Shown piece after piece: positions 10,451 to 21,951 of a stretch of 64,000 bases of DNA. This DNA is from Myotis daubentonii. Lineage: Eukaryota > Chordata > Mammalia > Chiroptera > Vespertilionidae. The notes under the pieces were generated by a model. The model worked only from the letters and a program-made list of their open reading frames with translations. It ran no database searches and was not told the DNA's origin. The position numbers and the translations under genes were made by a program. The stretch spans positions 89,540,641-89,604,640 of the forward strand of contig NC_081846.1 of the NCBI RefSeq assembly GCF_963259705.1, in the 5' to 3' direction. The number at the start of each line of letters is the position of its first letter. The stretch's first letter is position 1.

Positions 10451-11250
10451 TTAGCATAATGTTTTTGAGGTTTGTACAAATTATAGCATATATCAGTACT
10501 TCATTCTTTTTTATAGTTGACTAATATTCCATTGTATGCATATATCACAATTTGTCATCCATTGTTGATAAGCACCTGGACTGTTTCCACCTTTGCTATC
10601 ATAAATAGTGCTTCGATGAGCATGCATATAGTTTTTTAAATACTAGTAACCCATTTGTTTGGTCATACATTTGGGAGTAAAATGATGGGTCATATGGTAG
10701 CTCTATGTTAACATTTTGTGGTATCACCAAGCTCCTTGCAGTTGATCCACCCATTTTAGATTCCTACAAGAAATGTATAAGTGTCCTCAGCTCTCTCTGA
10801 CATTACAGTCATTCCAGCAGGTGTGAAGTGGTATCTCATTGTGGTTGTCATTTTCAGGTTCTTAATGATTAATGATGTTCAGAAGCTTTGCGTGCTATTT
10901 GCATGTCTTCCTTTTAGAAATACCTATTTAAGTCCTTTGCCAATTTTTAATAGGATTATTTGAATTTATCTTATCTTGTTAGATTTTAGGAGTTCTTTAT
11001 ATATTTGGGATAGTAAATCCTTATTGATGTCCATTTTACCTATTTTATTTTTTGCCAATGATTTGAACATTATATCTAAGAATATGTTGCCATTCCAAGT
11101 TCATGAATATTTTATTAATATTTATTACTCTGTTTTCTTCTTTATCAATAAAATATTGAATATTCAGGGCCCCTTTAAACTCCATATAAATTTGAGGATG
11201 AGCTTTTTATTTTTACTTTTGCAAAATGGACATTACAATTTTAATAGAGA
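10451..11250 (-). mobile_element. Old antisense L1 (L1M-type) 3' part
   Basis: Antisense ORF2 phrases such as TATTCCATTGTATGCATATATCACA, CTGTTTCCACCTTTGCTATC, CAGGTGTGAAGTGGTATCTCATTGTGG and GAGTTCTTTATATATTTGGGATA mark the C-terminal and thumb region. At 11,165-11,250 the sequence jumps toward the reverse-transcriptase region, so there is an internal deletion. Divergence is high, which suggests an ancient subfamily. Confidence 0.8.
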
Positions 11251-11299
11251 TTGCAAATTACTAATAAATGGGTATAATGGGTATAACAATAAGGTCAGA

Positions 11300-11490
11300 A
11301 CATAGATTGATAGTTTCCAGGGGACTAGGAGAAGAAGAAATAAGGAGAAACTGCTAATTGGGTATAAATTTTTATTTTCGAGTTATGAAAATATAATTGC
11401 ACAAGTTTGTCATTGTACTAAATGCCACCAAATTATTAACTTTAAAATGGGTATTTTATGTTATATGAATTTTACTTCAATACATTTTTT
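11300..11490 (+). mobile_element. Old L1M 3'UTR, sense
   Basis: GATAGTTTCCAGGGGACTAGGAG, TGCACAAGTTTGTCATTGTACTAAATGCCACC and the TTTATGTTATATGAATTTTACTTCAATA end match the 3' tail of old L1M elements. It sits head-on against the antisense L1 just upstream. Confidence 0.7.
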
Positions 11491-11928
11491 AAATGATTAA
11501 GAAATTTGAAATTGGAGAATAACTGATATAATCTAGAAAAAATGTAGACATAATTTGAAAGACAAACATTATCATATACTAAGGCTGATTACAAAGCTAC
11601 ATAATAAAAAGTGTGGTTTTAACAGAGCATTAAACAATAAAGCAATGGCATAGAATTTTCTGGAACCAGAACTCACATATTTAGTCAAAGAATATTGAAG
11701 ATAGCCCAAGGTTTTCAATTCATAATCTAGAGTCATTTGGGGATCTGCCTTGGAAAAAATTTTCTTAAAGCGTTGACATTTTTTCATATCATGTGTAAAA
11801 ATCAACACCAGATGAATTTCAATAAAATGTACAATGAAAGAGCTTTCAAAATTTAGTAGCTTCCAGACCATACCATAGAAAAATGTTTTCTTTTAATAGG
11901 AAGGTAGCTATGTACTCTAGGATTCCAA
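11491..11928. other. Unique DNA, no gene seen
   Basis: A 99-codon minus-strand frame (11,572-11,871) has no domain I recognise and is probably chance. Confidence 0.4.
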
Positions 11929-12689
11929 AGTGGAAGTGGAGTAAGTGGAAGCTACGTTGATACACTCCCAAGACCAAACTGGAATTACAACTAAAACACA
12001 GAAAAAAACATAAAACATCCTGAATAATCAATTGAAGATCAGCTGGAGAGAACCCTGATAACCAAAGATGGAAAGTAGAGACTGCATAGGGACTGGTAGG
12101 AAGTGTGGAGATGTGGAAGGGCTGGTGGGCGCCCACAGACAGCAGCTAAAGTTCTGGAGGGATATCTCAGCTCTGCGGGGCTCCCACTGAGAACTCTGGG
12201 GTCTAAACCCCAAGCTGGGCTCCCCAGCCCAGAGTACCAGGACTGAGAAAGGTGCCCACAGAACATCTGGCTTTGAGAAGCAACAGGTTTTTTGTTTGTT
12301 TGTGTTTTTTTTTTCCAGCGAGAGATGGCTGGAAATACAGGAACTCTCTTATAAAGCCAATGCACAAAATTTCATGTGCAGCCACTCACTTGGGCTTCAG
12401 CAGAGGGTGGGCAGAATCGACTAGAGCTGTGTGAGCAGAAACCAGGGTTGGGAGCTCTGTGGTTAGAATTCAGAAGGCAGACACAAAACAAGTCTCTATA
12501 AATTCAAGAAGATTGAAGTTATATCAGGCATCTTCTCAGATCACAATGGAATGAAATAAAAAAACAACTATAGTAAAAACATAAAAAACATTCAAACACA
12601 TGGAGGCTAAATAGCATGTTACTAAGCAATGAGTGAATCACCAATGAGTTCAAGAAAGAAATAAAAATACTTCCTGGAAACAAAAGAAA

Positions 12690-12750
12690 ATTAACACACA
12701 CACACAAAACAAACAAACAAACAAACAAAACACACATACACACACACAAT
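12690..12750. repeat. (CA)n/(CAAA)n simple repeat
   Basis: Alternating ACACAC and AAACAAAC blocks inserted in the L1 endonuclease region. Confidence 0.9.
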
Positions 12751-13258
12751 ATGTGACACAGCAAAAGCAGTCCCGAAAAGGAAGTTTATAGCACTACAGT
12801 CCTATCTAAAAGAAACAATAAGAATTGATAACCTATTTAACCCTACAACTTAAAGAATTAGAAAGAGAATAAGAAAATCCCAGAGTAAGTAGAAGGAAAT
12901 AAAGATTAGAGCAGGAATAAATGACACTGAGACTAAAAAAGCATTAGAAAAGATCAATGAAACCAAGAACTGGTTCTTTGAAAAGATAAACAAGATTGAT
13001 GACCATTTAGCCATGGAAATTAAGAAACAAAAGAGAGGACCCAAATAAATAAAATTAGAAAAGAAAGTGGTGAATTGACAGCTGATACCTCAGAAATACA
13101 AAGGATTGTAAGAAAATACTATGAATGACTTTATTCCAACAAACAGGACACCTTGGACAAAATGTATATATTCCTAGAAAAATACAACCTTCCAAAACTC
13201 AATCAGGAAGAATCATAAAACATGGATAGGCTGATAGCTATTGATAAAATTGAAGCAA

Positions 13259-13292
13259 TAATAAAACAAAACAAAACAAAACAAAACAAAAA
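13259..13292. repeat. (AAAAC)n simple repeat
   Basis: About six AAAAC units in a row, inside the L1 ORF2. Confidence 0.95.
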
Positions 13293-13578
13293 AGAAAACT
13301 CCCAGCAATCAAAAGCCCGGGTCTGGATGATTTCACAGGAGAGTTTTATCAAACATTCAAAGAAGAACCTAGCACCTATATTCCTCAAAATATTCCCGAA
13401 ACTTCTAGAGGAAGGAACACTTCCAAGTTCTTTCTATGAGGCATTACCCTATTTCCAAACCCAGATAAAGATACTACAAAGAAAGAGAATTGGAGGCCAA
13501 TGAACATAGATGAACATAGATGCTAAAGTCCTCAACAAAATTTTATCAAATCCTATCCAACAATATATTAAAAGATCA

Positions 13579-15505
13579 TACCATTTTTTTTCACAGTGGC
13601 TATACCAGTTTACATTCCCACCAACAGCAAATGAGTGCTTATTTTTCCCTGCACCCTTTCCAACTCGTATTACTTGTCTTGTTAATAATAGGCATTCTAA
13701 TAGGTGTGAGGTGATGTATCATTGTAGTTTTGATTTGAATTTCCTCAATAGCTAGTGAAGTTGAGCATCTTTTCATATATCGGTTAGCCATTGGTAGGTC
13801 TTCTTGGGAGAAGTGTCTGTTCTGATCTTTTGCACATTTTTAATTGGATTGTGTGTCTTACTGATGTTGAGTTGTATAAGTGCTTCATATATTTTGAAAA
13901 TTAACCCCTTATCAGATTGGGAAGTATATTCTCCCATACAGTGGGATCCCTTTTCATTTTGTTGATGGTTTCTTTTTCTGTACATAAGATTTTAGTTTGA
14001 TGTAATCCCATGTGTTTATATTTTACTTTATTTCCCATGCTCTAAGAGACATATTGGCAAAAATATTATTCCCAGAGATGTGTAAGAATTTACTGCCTAT
14101 GTGTTCTCCTGGAATTTTTATGGATTTGTGACTTAAAGTATTTTATACATGTTAAGTTTATTCTTGTGTATGGTATAAGTTGGTTGTCTAGTTTCATTTT
14201 TTTGCATGTATCTGTCCAATTTTCCCAACACCATTTATTGAAGAGAATGTCTTGCCTCCATTCTATGAACTTGCCTCCTTTATTAAATATTAATTGACCA
14301 TATAGATGTGGTTAATTTCTGGGCTTTGTGTTCTATTGATTTCTATGCCTGTTCTTATGCCATTAACATTCTGTTTTGATTACAATGGCCTTGTAGTATA
14401 AGTTTGATATCAGATATTGTGTTACCTCCAATTTTGTTCTTCGTTCTCAAGATTGCTGAGGGTATTTGTGGATCTTTTCTGGTTCCATATAAATTTTTGG
14501 ATATTTGTTCTAGATCTGTAAAAAATGCCATTGGTATTTTAATAGAAGTTGCTTTGAATCACAGATTACTTTGGGTAGTGTGGACATTTTAATGATGTTA
14601 ATTCTTCCTATCCATGAACACCATATATGTTTTCACTTATTTGTGTCTTCCTCAATTTCTTTCTCCAATGTCCCATAGTTGGCTGAGAACTGGTCTTTTT
14701 CCCCCTCGGTTAAGTTTATTCCTAGTTACCTTATTTTATGTGTTGTAATAGTAAGTGGAATTGTGTTCTCAGTTTTTCTTTCTGATAGTTCATTATTGGT
14801 GTATAGAAATGCCACCAGTTTCTGATATTAATTTTTTATTCTTCTACTTCTAGTAGCTTTTTGGTGAACTATTTCAAGTTTTCTATGTATAATATCATGC
14901 CATGTGTGAATAATAACAGCTTTACTTCCTCCTTTCCAATTTAGATACCTTTTATTTTTCTTCTTGTCTTATTGTTGTGTCTAGGATTTCCAGTACTATC
15001 TCTATATATAAAAGCCTAAGTGACCATTTAACTGGTAGTTATGATGCACACTGACCACCAGGAGGCAGACGCTCAATGCCCAGGCATGGAAACAAAGAAC
15101 AGACTGATGAATCTCAGAGGGTTGGGGGAGGGGGATGGTGGGAAGAGATTAACCAAAGATCTTATATGCATATTAGAGGCCTGGTACACAGATTTGTATA
15201 CCAGTGGGGTCCCTCGGGCTGGCCTGAGGAGATTCGGCTGAAACCAGCCCAGTGCACGGATTTGTGCACTGGTGGGGTCCCTCAGCCTAGCCTGCGGGGA
15301 CTGGGATGAAACTGGCAGTCCAACATCCCCCAAGGGGACCCAGATTGCAAGAGGGTGCAGGCCAGGTCAAGGGACCCCACCAGTGCATGAATCTGTGCAC
15401 CGGGTCTCTAGTATTGAATAAGAGTGGTAAAAGTGGACATCCTTTCTTGTTCCACATCTTCAGATTTTGCTCATTGAGTATGATGTTATCAGTGGCTTTT
15501 AAGTC
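13579..15505 (-). mobile_element. Antisense L1 ORF2, 3' two-thirds
   Basis: Starts abruptly against the sense L1 with the antisense phrase TTTTCACAGTGGCTATACCAG. It runs through the C-terminal, thumb (CAATTTTCCCAACACCATTTATTGAAGAG) and reverse-transcriptase regions (GAATAAGAGTGGTAAAAGTGGACATCC). The 3'UTR is missing. A Helitron interrupts it at 14,999-15,411, and the L1 resumes in register. A 70-codon frame at 13,773-13,985 (minus) is an ORF2 C-terminal remnant. Confidence 0.85.
14999..15411 (+). mobile_element. HeliBat Helitron, 413 bp
   Basis: Starts TCTCTATATATAAAAGCCTA. It ends with the hairpin GTGCATGAATCTGTGCAC, then CGGGTCTCTAG. The host L1 reads CCAGTACTA before and TATTGAATAAG after, an A-T insertion. 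GC-rich direct repeats (CAGTGCACGGATTTGTGCACTGGTGGGG and similar) precede the end, so hairpin-like units occur two to three times (15,250-15,400). Confidence 0.93.
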
Positions 15506-16556
15506 TCCTGTTTTTCTTGTTTGCCCACCTCCTCATTTAGCATTGACACTAAAACTCAGAGATACTCCATGTTTCACAGTTTTTTAAATTTAATCTATTC
15601 TGCACAGAAACTTACTAGTAGTGTGGTTTCTTCAGGGCATGATTGAGGGGGATATATTTTATAATTTTTTGTTTCAACCTCATTCATTAAGTGAACCTGT
15701 GCCTGGCTCTGCAGCCATTACAGGTATTTTATTTTTCCTTTTCCAGGCATATAGCTTGTGAGACCTCTGTCTCATACTTCGTTCCCAGACTGCAGCATTC
15801 TTAATATTCCCAATCTAGTTTCTAAAAGTTCTACTTCTATTGACTTTTCTCATTTTTTTTTTCCCCATAGGGATGAGAGGGCAACAGAAACTTTGAATGT
15901 ACTTCCTTCCCCTAGTCAGGGTGAAGTTTCAGATTTGATTTCTTGTGAATTGCTTCAGCCTAGAAACTGGTCTCTTAGAGAGAAGAGTTTAGTTGTGTAT
16001 TAAGATGCCTACTTTTCCCTTTTCTTGCCAAGGCCATTAAAGGATGATTTTTACCGTCTTATCATGAGGCCCTGGTGGCGTTCCTGGATGAACGACCTCA
16101 CTGAAGTGTGGGGATCCCCTAAGACTGCAGCCCCTAGGAGTTTTCCACTCTCAAGTAATATACTCAATTTCCATCAATCAACAAGTAACTATTTGACAGT
16201 TCCTATCAGTTTATGCCTCCTGCAGCTTCTGCTCCTTGTAAGAATATCTTAGATGCTGCATAACTGTGGACACTCTTGCCTTTTAAAATTCCTGGGTGGT
16301 GATTTTCCCTGTAACATCTGTTATTGTATGGGTCCAAGAGAAGTCAGGTGTTTTTCAGCTTCTCCAGCATTTTCTTGTTAAAAAGACCAGAATTCTAAAT
16401 TCTAAATTATTTATATGTTAAAGGTGAAATTGTTTATTCTGTTAATTTTTAATATGGTAAAATCTATTAATTTATATTTGGATGTGAAAACAACATTGTA
16501 TCCAAATTTGTACCCTACTCAGTCATGATATAGTATCTCATTTCAAAATTGCCAAA
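15506..16556. other. Unassigned block, possibly an old L1 5' region
   Basis: The stretch 15,640-16,370 is richer in C and T than the L1 around it and has the feel of a known repeat (TTCTTGTGAATTGCTTCAGCC, GGTCTCTTAGAGAGAAGAG, CCCCTAAGACTGCAGCCCCTA). It could be the antisense 5' region of an ancient L1 or HAL1, but I cannot name it with confidence. Three plus-strand frames of 75-93 codons lie here without any domain. The last 180 bp are AT-rich. Confidence 0.35.
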
Positions 16557-16755
16557 TCCTATATAATAAAGAGCTAATATGCAAATGGTCATCACACCCT
16601 CACACCATCATGCCTTAACGACTTAGACACTCAACACTGGGGAGAGAGGAATGGGGACCAGCCAGGCACAAATGAGCTTGCGAGAGAGGAATGGAGACCA
16701 GCCAGGCTGCAGCCCGGGAGAGGGACAAGCCGCTCTCCCATGGCCCCCTGCAGTT
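16557..16755 (+). mobile_element. Helitron 5' part, 3' end lost
   Basis: Starts TCCTATATAATAAAGAGCTA with ATGCAAATGGTCATCACACC following, as in the 62,524 copy. A 43-bp unit (GAGAGAGGAATGGxGACCAGCCAGGC) is repeated twice. No hairpin-CTAG end is found before the poly-T of the next L1. Confidence 0.8.
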
Positions 16756-17040
16756 TTTTTCCATAAAAGAAGTCTTTATTGTTGAGAGTACTACATGTAT
16801 CCCCTTTATGTTCCCCATTGCCCCCCTCCATCCAGTTCACAACCCACCCCAGGCCATCACCAACCTACTGTCTGTAAGATCTTTGTTTAAGCTCTTCCCG
16901 GTGCACCCCTTCCTCCATCCCTCTGAGATAAATCAGTCTGTTCCATGCTTCCATGCCTCTGATTCTATTTTATTCAGCAGTTCATTTTGTATATTAGATT
17001 TTATGTTTGTTTATTTTAATTTTTAAATTCAATTGTATAT
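16756..17040 (-). mobile_element. Antisense L1 3' end
   Basis: A T run, then TCTTTATTGTTGAGAGTACTACATG and a C-rich tract: the complement of the L1 3' end seen at 9,640-9,790. CATTTTGTATATTAGATTTTA follows. Confidence 0.8.
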
Positions 17041-19292
17041 ATGTATTTGTTGCCATTTTATTGTTCATATTTTTTTATCTCTTACTATATTCCTTCTTCC
17101 TCTTTTTAAAGAATACCCTTAACATTTCATATAATACTGGTTTGGTGGTGATGAACTTTTTTTAGCTTTTTCTTGTTTGTGAAGCTTTTTATCTGACCTT
17201 CAATTCTAAATGAGAGCTTTGCTGGGTAGAATAATCTTGGCTATAGGTTCTTACTATTCATACTTTGAATATTTCTTGCCACTCCCTTCTGGCCTGCAAA
17301 ATTTCTGTTGAGAAATCAGTTGACAGTTGTATGGGTGCTCCCTTGTAGGTAACTAACTGTTTTTCTCTTGCTGCTTTTAAGATTCTCTCTTTGTCTTTAG
17401 CCCTTGGAATTTTAGTTAGGATGTGTCTTGGTGTGGGCCTCTTTGGGTTCCTCTTGTTTAGGATTCTCTGTGCTTCCTAGACTTGTAAGTTTATTTCTTT
17501 CACCAAGTAGGCAAAGTTTTCTGTCATTATTTCTTCAAATAGGTTTTCACTATATTGCTCTCTCTCATCTCCTTTTGACACCCCCATAATGTGAATATTG
17601 ATATGCTTGAAGTTGTCCCAGAAGCTCCTTATACTATCTTTATATTCTTTTTTTTTTTTTTTTTGGCTCTTCCTATTGGGTGTTTTTGCTTCCTCATATT
17701 CTTAATAGTTGATTTGATTCTCAGAATACTTTACTCTCCTGTTGAATCCCTGTAAATTCTTCTTTTGTTCAGTTAAGGTATGCTTAATTTTTGACAGGTC
17801 CTTTTTCATGTCTTTGACATTCTCACTAAGATCCTTGGAAAGTATCATGAAGATCCTTGAGTAACCTTATAACTATGGTTTTGAACTCTGTATCCAAAAG
17901 TTTGCTTGCTCCCATTTCTCTCATTTGTGACATGTTTCTTTGTCTCTGTATTTTGGCTATTTTCCTGTGTTTGTTTCTATGAATTGGATAGAGCTTCTGT
18001 GTATCCTGGAATTGGCAGAGTGGCCTTGTGCAGTAGGTGTCCTGTAGGGCCCAGTGGCTCAGCCTCCCCAGTCACCTGAGCTGGGCATTCTGGGTGAATC
18101 CCTATATGGGCTGTGTACACATTTTGTAGTTGAGCCTTGATTGCTGTTGGTGTCACTGGGAGGAATTGACCTCTAGGCCAATTGGCTGTGAGGACAAACT
18201 GTGACTACAATGGGAGAACTGCTATGCAAGAAACACCCCTATGGAACAGGACTTGCTTCAGTGGTATTTGGTGCTCACTGAGTCTACACCTTGAGTGTGT
18301 CACTTATGGATGTGTAGAGTTGTAACCTGCAATGGTCTGAAACTGTCCACCGAGTGCACTGGCCCTAGGGCCTCCACGGAGGTACAAAGTCAGCCACTGC
18401 TGGGGCCACCCTGCAGGAACTATTTGTATTGGGCTTGGAGATGCCCAGGCAAGTCCCAGATGCAGGCTCATGCTAGTGCAGGGTCTTGGGCCTTTTATTG
18501 ATAGGTTTGGGTCATGCTGACTCAACTGCAGCTTGTTTGAGAGATGTTAGCAAAGTTTAAAGCCTGATGAAGGACAGGCCATTCATATGCAAAAGCCACT
18601 GAAACAGGTTGGATGAAGCTGCAAATTGGATGTGGAAGGGTCTCAGGAAATCACCAGGGTGGAGCAAACAGATATGGCTGCCAGTCAGCCCTGTGACCAG
18701 GGAGATCCCAGCACAGGAACAATAACCCCTGTGAGCACCCCTGTCTAGGAGAAAGCTGTCCCAACATCCTTCCCCAATGCCAGATAATCTAGTTCATCCC
18801 TGTATGTGTCTGGGTCCCCCAAGCTTCGCCCTGGCACTGGAGCTCAGAGGAAGTTGGACCTTGTAAGTTCAGTTCATGTGCAAGTCCTCTTGAGTCTCCA
18901 GCAACCTCTGTGTCACCGAGCCCCAATTCCTGCTGGTTTTTATAGCCTGTTGTTATTGGTACTTCTTTTCTCAGCTCTGAGAGTCTGGGCTGGAGGGCTG
19001 GTGTCAGGCTGAGTCCATATTCCCTACAGGTGGCCTGTGCAGAGATCATCTCTCTCTCAATTAAAAAAGTGGCACACGTGGGTGTTGGACCAGCCCATTT
19101 GTCTCCTCCACCCTTCCTACCAGTCTCAGTGTGCTTTCTTCTTTACTTCTCTAGTTATAAGATTTCCATTCCACCAGCTTTCAAGTGCTGCTGAATGATG
19201 GTTGTTCTGTATTTTAGTTGTAATTTTGATATGGTTGTGGGAGGCAGTGAGTACAGGTGTTTACCTACCCCACCATCTTAACCTCTCTGAGC
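17041..19292 (-). mobile_element. Antisense L1 ORF1 region and 5'UTR
   Basis: On the minus strand this reads 5'UTR (19,292 down to about 18,000) and then the ORF1 region (to about 17,100). Antisense landmarks are CCCTTCTGGCCTGCAAAATTTC, TGTGTCTTGGTGTGGG, TTTGAACTCTGTATCCAAAAG and the 5' end CACCATCTTAACC at about 19,280. No ORF1 frame survives. The 5'UTR part (18,000-19,050) is GC-rich and holds 60-86 codon frames that are not genes. ORF2 is absent between this and the 3' fragment at 16,756. Confidence 0.75.
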
Positions 19293-19480
19293 ACACAAGT
19301 TCTTTGGATGATCTCTTCCCACATATCCACCTTCTATGTCTCTGGATCTATTTTTTTCATCATTTTATTTTGTTCATTAATTTCATATATGAGTGAGATC
19401 ATGAGATATTTGCCTTTCTCTGACTGGCTTATTTCACTTAATAAAATACTCTCCAGCCCCCTGTGCTGTCATTAATTTTA
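19293..19480 (-). mobile_element. Antisense L1 3'UTR fragment
   Basis: GAGTGAGATCATGAGATATTTGCC and CTCTGACTGGCTTATTTCACTTAATAAAATACTCTCCAG match the region near the L1 3' end, as at 37,760-37,830. It overlaps in content with 16,756-17,040, so at least two L1 insertions are involved. Confidence 0.75.
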
Positions 19481-20309
19481 TTTTGTAAGAAACAGAAAGT
19501 GTTAAAAAATTTCCTGAGGAAGTTATACATTTTCTTCTTAAAAATATCACACTTAAAGCCATTTGGAGGCTAGTGTGACAGGAAGGAAGGGGCAAAAGAG
19601 GAAGCAAAAGATCTATTATAAAACACCAAGTGATATTTATTATATTACATATAAATATATCAAAGTAACATGCCATACACCTTATACTTACACAATATCG
19701 CCTGGCCAATTTATTCAATAAAAAAGAAAAAATTCATTTTAAAAATCTGAGAAAAACTAAGAGCTCAAATTAAAATTGGAAATGGAAAAAAAAGAAATTG
19801 TTTAACAATAATTAAACAATGTTAAAAGACTTTATGTAAATTGATGGGACAAAATGATTACGCATTCTTATGCCATTGTAATACTGACATACCTCCATGA
19901 TGGATTTTATAATGTCCCCTAACCAATAGCATAAGTTTAGGATTTGCTTTATGAGAAATGTTGTTTGAAACTTGACAAGATGACATTCTATAGGCAATCA
20001 AAGGACAGACAAGTGCACAGAATGAGAGGAAATTCAGAGCTTCCTTTACTAGGCCCCAGAGTCCTGTTTGAGATTATGAGTCTGAGAGTTACAAGTCTAC
20101 TGCATTCTTCAAGCCATATACCTGGTAAACAAGAGGAAATCACCTGAGGAGGCATGTTTGGGAAAGTTTTACCCATGTGTTAGGGCATCTGTCATAAGTT
20201 CGTCCCAAATAGCAAAGAAAAGAAAAGGTTATGCAGTCAGGAAAATATTGAAACAGTTTTCATGGGTCAAGCACATGAGCAGATTTTGAAATAATATACA
20301 CAAAACTTA
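19481..20309. other. Unique DNA, no gene seen
   Basis: AT-rich. Frames of 61-94 codons have no domain. No transposon recognised. Confidence 0.4.
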
Positions 20310-21090
20310 GGAATTGAAGACAGACTGTCTAATTTTACCTTTTGGCTTTTTCTGTGTAGTAGCTGTGTAAGTTAGAATTGGTTACTTAATCTTGTTGACC
20401 CCAAGAAGGAATAGACCTGTCAAGAAAGACTTTTGTTGTTAACTGAGCTCAAGTCCGTAATCAGAGTTTAGCAGCCCTTGTTTAGAGGGAGTCTCTGATG
20501 CATACTGCATTTCAGGGAAAAGCTACAGACTGAGCTGATAAACCTCCTGCAATGAGTTCCTGCCTTCTGAGCTGACCCTTATAAAGGGGTCCTTGGATCA
20601 TATATTGACCAATGGGCTGAGACCTGCCCCGTTCAATGGAAGCTGTGCAGCTATGTTGTCACTCAATTCTTTACCAACCATCAGGAGGCACAGTTGTAAC
20701 CAGTCAGGGCATTGTTAAGTGGAAAAATCAAACTGTGCAAATTTGAATTCCTATATGCATAAAAAGAGATCAATCAAGTACCAGGGTGGCCACTTTTTCT
20801 ATATAAGCAAGCCCCTCCCTTTTTGTCTCAGGAGAGTCAACTATCACTTTCAATAGAAGGCTGCATTTCTCCAGTTTGCAAACTCTTCACTTAAATAAAA
20901 CATCTCATTTTTACTGAACCCTAGACTGGGAACTCCTATTGGCATTGGATTGATGGCAAGGACTTTTTTTTTTTGTTTTTTTTAATAATCTCTCTGACTC
21001 TTAGTTTGTCATTTACAAAATGGGTAAATGGGTAATATCTAATATGTGTTATTGTTGTAAAAGTGAAAAATAGCTAATGTATATAGAAAT
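20310..21090 (+). repeat. MIR split by an LTR-like insertion
   Basis: The left half ends TAGCTGTGTAAGTTAGAATTGGTTACTTAATCT (20,360-20,392). The right half begins TCTCTGACTCTTAGTTTGTCATTTACAAAATGGG (20,989-21,025). Together they reproduce the MIR order TAGCTGTGTGACCTTGGGCAAGTTACTTAACCTCTCTG...TCATCTGTAAAATGGG. The hexamer TAATCT occurs on both sides of the insertion. Confidence 0.75.
20393..20985 (+). mobile_element. Probable solo LTR of an endogenous retrovirus
   Basis: About 593 bp inserted in a MIR and flanked by TAATCT (20,387-20,392 and 20,986-20,991). It starts TGTTGACC. It has a TATA box (TATATAAG, 20,800-20,807) and an AATAAA signal 94 bp further on (20,894-20,899), which fits a U3-R-U5 plan. 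There is no internal viral gene. The right edge is a T-rich run rather than the expected CA, so the 3' border is uncertain. The family is not named; a non-LTR origin cannot be excluded. Confidence 0.5.
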
Positions 21091-21254
21091 TTACCATTTG
21101 CAGTGGAGCCACATGGAGCACGTCTGTGCTTGTGCTCTCTTCCCTTAAGCTCACTTCAAGACCAACCCACCTAACCTCTGGGTTAGGGTGCCTTCTCATG
21201 TGGTGATATTGATTTTTTCAAGTTTCTTGTATACTCTAGTAGTTTTAAGTCAGT

Positions 21255-21390
21255 AAATTAGTGTAGTATGTATTATACCCTTGTAGCAGAGGAAACTAAA
21301 ACTCAGGGACACCACTTGCAATACAAATTTTTGAACTTATTATAGGAATGCTTTTTGGTTCTAATCTTGGCCCACTCTTTTTACCATGTT
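21255..21390 (-). repeat. Probable MIR relic
   Basis: AGAGGAAACTAAAACTCAGGGACACCACTTGCAA, then TTTTTGAACTTA and CCACTCTTTTTACCATG, follow the antisense MIR order (GAGGAAACTGAGGCTCAGAG...TTGAACCCAGG...CTCTTTCCACTA). Confidence 0.6.
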
Positions 21391-21951
21391 AGCTTCCCAC
21401 ATTCTAAAAATTGAAGGGATTTTGTTTGTTCTTCCTTATTGGTGATTCTCTACTATCTGTCCCTGGTGACACCTCAGTGACTCTCCATCTTCAAAATACA
21501 TATGGGCTCCACTAGGAATGTGTTAACTCCAATCAATGTAAGGGTGTGTGGGAAAATCTATACATGACAAAAATCTATTGGTAATTCTCATCTGCCATGC
21601 TCTTTCATCTTATAATTAACCAATTATTTTCATTTTATTGATTAGAAAAGTAAGTTAAATACATAAGATGATGGTTACATGCATAATATGTTGCAGAAAA
21701 AAAGACTTAAACCTAGAATTCTCTAATTACAATGTCCATAGTAACAGATGACATCTATCACTAAATTGGATCTGTGCTGGAAGATAATCTTTCTTAGTTT
21801 CTAAAAAATGGTAATCAGTATATTTCCCACAAGAAAGTGTCTGGTTTCTCAGGACTCCTAGTACAATTAAATGATAAAAATAACTATTATATTGCTTTTT
21901 AGTGTTCAAAGATGCTGGTTCATAAATTGCAGGAATAAAATCAGAATTACA
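21391..21951. other. Unique DNA, no gene seen
   Basis: AT-rich with no recognised repeat. An 81-codon minus frame (21,727-21,972) runs into the minisatellite and has no domain. Confidence 0.4.

Larger units (their letters stand above)
11929..13578 (+). mobile_element. L1: 5'UTR joined directly to ORF2
   Basis: The first part (11,929 to about 12,485) is a bat L1 5'UTR (GTGGAGTAAGTGGAAGCTAC, ACCAAACTGGAATTACAACT, CTGATAACCAAAGATGGAAAG). It matches the sense copy at 24,221 and the antisense copy ending at 43,838. At about 12,490 it passes straight into the ORF2 endonuclease region (AGTCTCTATAAATTCAAGAAG) and on through early reverse transcriptase to 13,578. ORF1 and the first part of ORF2 are absent. 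Stops and an expanded AC/AAAC tract show it is dead. Confidence 0.8.
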
